Source of the DNA: Chalara sp. BL73
Lineage: Eukaryota > Ascomycota > Leotiomycetes > Helotiales
Assembly (NCBI GenBank): GCA_918026815.1
Contig: CAKJVC010000075.1
Span: 310,001-374,000 of the forward strand
DNA: 64,000 nt
Direction: 5' to 3'
Under the pieces are notes generated by a model. That model made no database searches. It had not been told where the DNA came from and saw only the letters and a list, made by a program, of their open reading frames with translations. This document shows positions 60,030 to 64,000 of the stretch, in pieces. Numbering within the stretch: the first letter of the stretch is position 1; each line of letters opens with the position of its first letter. The translations under genes were made by a program, and so were the position numbers.

Positions 60030-60642
60030 ATGCTTTCCCAGTCTTTCTTCTTTCTTTTCAGTCTCTTTCTATGTATTCTCGCCACTGTTCCATCAACAGT
60101 CTATCGAGGTGACGGGCGCAGTCCCGCAGAGATCAAACAAATCGGCGGTTTCCACACTTATGCAACAACCAACAACCAACAGACTAGAACCCAACCATGA
60201 CTTAATCCTTCACTGCCAGGGCGGCCACGAAGTCGACGACGGATTTGTCTCCACATCGTCATCTCACCAAGTCGCTACTCGCTTCGGCAGTAAAAAAAAC
60301 GGATGGGTGTACCACATCGACACCAGCAGTACTTCCAGCCAGTATACCGATGTCCAGGCCTGGTGCAAAGCAAATAACATGAAGTCCCCAGTCCCCAGGG
60401 AGAAGGAGTGGAGCTGCAAGGGAACGATTTCTTGGTCTAACATTGTTAGCTGGGATAAAGTTGAGAAGAATAAGGTGGTTAGCTCCCAGACTAGAGCTGC
60501 CTTTGATGCTGCAGGAGGATCAAGCTCAAGACCATCATCATCCGGGAAGGGGAGCGCCAAGGGCAGCAAATCCCCAAAGAGATCTGAAACAATTCAAATT
60601 CGGGGTACTACGAGAGAGGAGATCACGGATCTGATTTATTAG
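60030..60642 (+). CDS. Secreted ADP-ribosyltransferase-like protein (heat-labile enterotoxin A-chain type), frame broken
   Basis: An ATG at 60030 opens a frame with a hydrophobic signal peptide (about residues 1-24), then the VYRGDGRSP motif whose Arg binds NAD in this fold. This frame stops at 60198-60200. The rest of the domain is in another frame that runs to 60642. It includes FVSTSSS (the STS motif) and an E-x-E pair at about 60400-60410 before a TISWSNIVSW segment. The tail is Ser/Lys-rich. A 44-bp GTTTCC...CTAG intron (60148-60191) would join the frames but would delete part of the conserved start. A one-base indel is the other explanation. The short single domain resembles fungal heat-labile enterotoxin-like proteins. 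Activity and target are unknown, and the gene may be inactive. Confidence 0.6.
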
Positions 60643-61980
60643 ATCAAGGCGGTTAAATCGATTAGGATGACAGGGCGACAGGGACTGGATATCGACGGGA
60701 TTAGCTTTGGAGCTTTGGAGTTTAAGGATTTTGAAATTGGAAAGTTGGGAATCTGGGAAGGGAATCTGGGAACTCGGAACGAAGGTATTATAGTTACATC
60801 CCAAAACCATCGCTCTTAACTTTTATATACATGGAAGTTAGAGCCTTAGGGTGATCAGGGCCTAGTATCCTTATATGTGTGGTTATCGGTACCTTCTCAG
60901 GGTTAGGGGTAGCCTTGGCACTCGTGGGGTCTTGGTGGAAATCGAAATTCGCCCAAAACAAAAAAAAAAAAAAGGGGTTGTGTTTAATCGATGTAGCATC
61001 GTTTGAAACCTCGATAGGGCGGTGGAGCATTCTGCTTAATTCTTTCTTTACTTGGCTTTATTGTCTGGATCATTTCTAGATGCTCCGAATCGCCCGGTTC
61101 CTCGAGGGTGATTTTCCATTTCTCCTTGGGGGATGCCAGATCGATGCACTGTATCGAGGAGTCGTCATATCCAACAAGAAGCTCGTTGTCCGTGGCGCAG
61201 AAGAAATTGCGAGAATTCGCCGTTCATATAATGCTGTCACACGGAAAATTTCTTCTACGGTAGTTATTGTCGGAATCCTACCACGTAGCAAAGGACGTAG
61301 CAGCTATTGGCTGCGTTCTTGCTGGTGTGGTTCTGGTATTCGTTGATTGATTAATGAGGTTCTATCCTACGGAGTTGAGTAGGACTTTTAGGTCCTACTG
61401 TTTCACGTGCTGGCCACATGATCATAGTTACATACAATTGGCTACCAACAGTTATATTTCACACTCGGATGGTTTTCAATCCTGCTGTGACCACCCAGGA
61501 TGATAGCCTGCTACACTCTATGACGGATACCCATTCCCCATGGTTCATGCGCCTAGCCTCACCACAAGTTTTCGCGTGCCATACAACCACAACACCACTC
61601 TCTATCAAGGTAATAAAGTATATCCCCTTGCACAGCACTTTAGATGCAAATTGGTCGTGTTCCACCGTGAGTCCTTGATATACCCACGACGGAGAGGCTG
61701 CTCATCCGACCATAAGTCAAATTTATTATTGATCCGCTTGGACAAAATAAGACGATATGCTTGTAAATTGACTCTGGGCTTTGTGTAAGTATGTTTCCAA
61801 ACCTTCCCACTACTCGGATCAGATCTTTGGCCCATTGTTTCAACTCATCATCCCTGTTTCTGCAAGACTAATTAGTGATTCATTGGATGTCTTCCGGTTC
61901 CTCTTCTTGACATATAACTTGATGTACTGCGCTGCACGAGTCAGGGCTCTCAAATCGCCTAGAATCGCAACTGCATGGGT
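60643..61980. repeat. Intergenic with poly-A tract and dispersed repeat copy
   Basis: Contains an A-rich run at about 60957-60973. It also has the second copy of the dispersed repeat seen at 29.06 kb (about 61255-61350, with CCACGTAGCAAAGGACGTAGC and CTTGCTGGTGTGG). No gene is supported. Confidence 0.45.
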
Positions 61981-64000
61981 CTAGACTAGGCAAGAGGTTT
62001 CTAAGGACTTCAGGACTAGGACGACAAGGTCTGAATGTGGTGGAGCAAGACTGACATGGTATGCCCACCATGTTACAGCGTAAGACAGGAACGGGTGTTT
62101 GTCAAACACAGCAGTGTGGCGTCCAGTCTCGGAGGGAGATTGGTTTCTTCGTGCCAAAGAAAATGTATGTTTCCAATTTTTTCCTGGGTCCATGAGAAAT
62201 TTCAAACAAGTTGAGGCAACGTACTCATTCCCCGAATGGGGTTCGATTGACAATGGAAGACCTCTTGTTCGATGTAATAGAAAATGATGGGTAGTGCCGT
62301 GTATCAATGCCACCCGTGATTTCTCCACGATAACAAAATTTCCACAAACCTGAGTGACTGTATTTTTGAGATTGAGAAAATTCCCAAATTCAGAGCCAAG
62401 AGCGACCTCCAGTTCTGCAAGTTCAAGGGGACGGAATGCACAAACAGTCCATGTTAGAATCCTCAATGCTATGGCGCGAGGTCTTGGAGCTTGCCCTGAG
62501 ATTATGCGCATCATTCGTATGTACAACGGCTCCATACCTTCTGGCAGGTCGCTCAGTACCTGACTAATATCGTTTTGTATATGCCAATTATCTTTCAACT
62601 GGCCAAGCGCTAAGGTAACCCATAGAAATGAGCCATGAGCCTTCTCGAGCACTTTGGTGCATATATCATACTGAGCTTGGCCGGCGTGGAGAGTCGCGGA
62701 CACAACCGAGGATGTGTAAGCTTTGATATCTTCGATCGTGTCGCCAAGTGATATTTCGTCATGAACAACCTCGATGTTATTCCCAAGGGTTGTTGCAAGA
62801 TCTCTCATGAGTCGACTGGCTATAAGGATTCCGAAGTTGTTGTTTGACTGCAGTCTTGAAAGAAGTTTAACAAGTACTTCGGGACTATCGGCTTCATCAA
62901 GACCATCAACAACCCAGAAAAATGCTTCGTCAAATCTTTGGCGAAAGAGGGTACCTTCAAATACCGCTTCCCATATAGCCTTTGCTTTCTGCCGACCAAA
63001 GGATAAAGTGCCTGATTCATAAAGGTCTAGCAATTTATCTCGAAATGGTTTGGCAGGATATGGCTATCTGGAATGCTATATTGCGAAGAATTTGAGTGAC
63101 TGTTCTTTTCGTTTGGTGTTCGGACTTAAAGAAGTAGTAAAACAGTTCTCAATGGAGCGATCGTTTGAAGAGAGTCGATGATGAAGCTAGAGAGCACTGA
63201 TTTACCCACTACAGGCAAGCCGGTGAGCCACAATATCTTCGAGCCACTCTTAGTAGTATCCTTCCATTCCAAGTAGGTCGAGCGGCAAAGGATCCAGCGG
63301 CAAAATCCTCTCATGATGCGGTCGCGAATGATCTCAAAATCCTCAGCTGGGCCGTCAGGGATGCCAAGTAGCTCTTCGAGGTTCTTCTTATTGGCGGGTG
63401 AAATAGCCGCACCTTTTGACAGTCTTGCTTCAACTTATGAACGGGATGTCAATTAGCCCTAATTAATCATAGTCCCACCAAGGTGAGCTTGAAGACATAC
63501 CAGAAGGCTTTATCGCCATAAAAAACATGTGTAGGACATTTCTGACTCGTATATAATTCGAATCATTCGTGTCCAACAATTGCACATGCCGTGATGATCG
63601 GTATTAAGACCACTGGAAGTTTCATTAAGGTACCCAAGAACAGCAGACTCTCGGTCGACAATCTTGGTTCCCATCAGCAGTTGCTGAAGTGGTTACATTC
63701 AAGTACGTACCAGTTTTTTCACTCCGAATGCAATGTTGGTCTTCTGGTTCTCATATAAAGAAACCAGTGTGATGCTACTACAGGCTGTCCGAAACTGCTC
63801 GTTGATATCCTGCAAGGAAGTAGAAGCTTTCTCAAGCTCTGACAGGTGGGTTTTGGCAGAATGACCAGGAGTTGTACGCAATAGACTACTGAGAATGTCC
63901 GCATACGAAGAGCCTCTATGAGGAGTGGCAAGAAATAACATTGCGTATGTTTGAGATATGATAGGAGTATATTGCTCGTCAGATTTGCCGATGATGTATG
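61981..64000 (-). pseudogene. NLR-like protein (alpha/beta-hydrolase effector + NACHT), frameshifted, truncated by window edge
   Basis: Read leftward from the right edge, MLFLATPHRGSSYA is the effector-type hydrolase domain's strand and GxSxG-flanking segment. Next is VDRESAVLGYLNE and DHHGM, the usual bridge to NACHT. NACHT marks are WLTGLPVVGKSVLSSF (P-loop, about 63210-63170) and FFWVVDGLDEADSPE (Walker B, about 62920). A winged-helix-like region follows, ending at a stop at 61981 without clear repeats. At least three frame changes are needed, near 63590, 63140 and 63055, beyond any intron. So it is probably a pseudogene. NACHT proteins act in fungal non-self recognition. The 5' end is outside the window. 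Confidence 0.75.

Overview
The window is chromosomal DNA of a filamentous ascomycete (Pezizomycotina-type). Genes carry many 44-83 bp spliceosomal introns, there are three Zn2Cys6/fungal-specific transcription factors, and the right end holds a NACHT-type NLR relic. The spaces between genes contain AT-rich decayed repeats, small non-autonomous DNA transposons and LTR-like scraps. I rebuilt most gene models by hand; for nearly all of them the exon lengths sum to a whole number of codons.

Layout. 1-5 kb: AT-rich repeat relics, a decayed hypothetical gene and a hAT-type MITE with a perfect 8-bp target duplication. 4.9-8.5 kb: a dead gene group (PTH11/SAT4-like membrane protein, 3-beta-HSD-like dehydrogenase, cytochrome P450). 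An apparently intact Zn2Cys6 factor (8.8-10.8 kb) follows. 11.6-15.8 kb: a divergent pair of amino-acid/GABA-type permease and flavin amine oxidase, with GATA-type sites between them; the oxidase has an in-frame TAA. 16.2-17.2 kb: a decayed MDR dehydrogenase. 17.2-19.2 kb: repeats.

19.2-49.7 kb is the main interest. It encodes what looks like a complete route for a 3-methyl-branched acyl-CoA: an ACS-family transporter, an acyl-CoA ligase, an acyl-CoA dehydrogenase, both subunits of a biotin-dependent 3-methylcrotonyl-CoA-type carboxylase, and one polypeptide that fuses HMG-CoA lyase to a methylglutaconyl-CoA hydratase-like crotonase. The fusion and the ligase end in -SKL and the dehydrogenase in -CKL, so a peroxisomal location is predicted, whereas the canonical leucine route is mitochondrial. 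A short motif, CGGWCCG, lies in the promoters of exactly these genes and in the divergent promoter of the transporter and an adjacent Zn2Cys6 factor. Between the two halves sits a second set (29.7-41.9 kb): alpha/beta hydrolase, short-chain dehydrogenase, Zn2Cys6 factor, Baeyer-Villiger monooxygenase and an MFS transporter. This set lacks the motif but has its own 31-bp palindrome in the factor/monooxygenase promoter. The simplest reading is import and breakdown of isovalerate or another beta-methyl acid. The alternative is that the second set turns a cyclic or terpenoid alcohol or ketone into such an acid. The sequence alone does not decide the substrate.

50-64 kb: a zinc-type dehydrogenase, a small secreted protein, an SDR fragment, an aldo-keto reductase, a small conserved-looking protein, a secreted ADP-ribosyltransferase-like gene of the heat-labile-enterotoxin type with a reading-frame break, and a frameshifted NLR running off the right edge. 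No rRNA, convincing tRNA or CRISPR was found.
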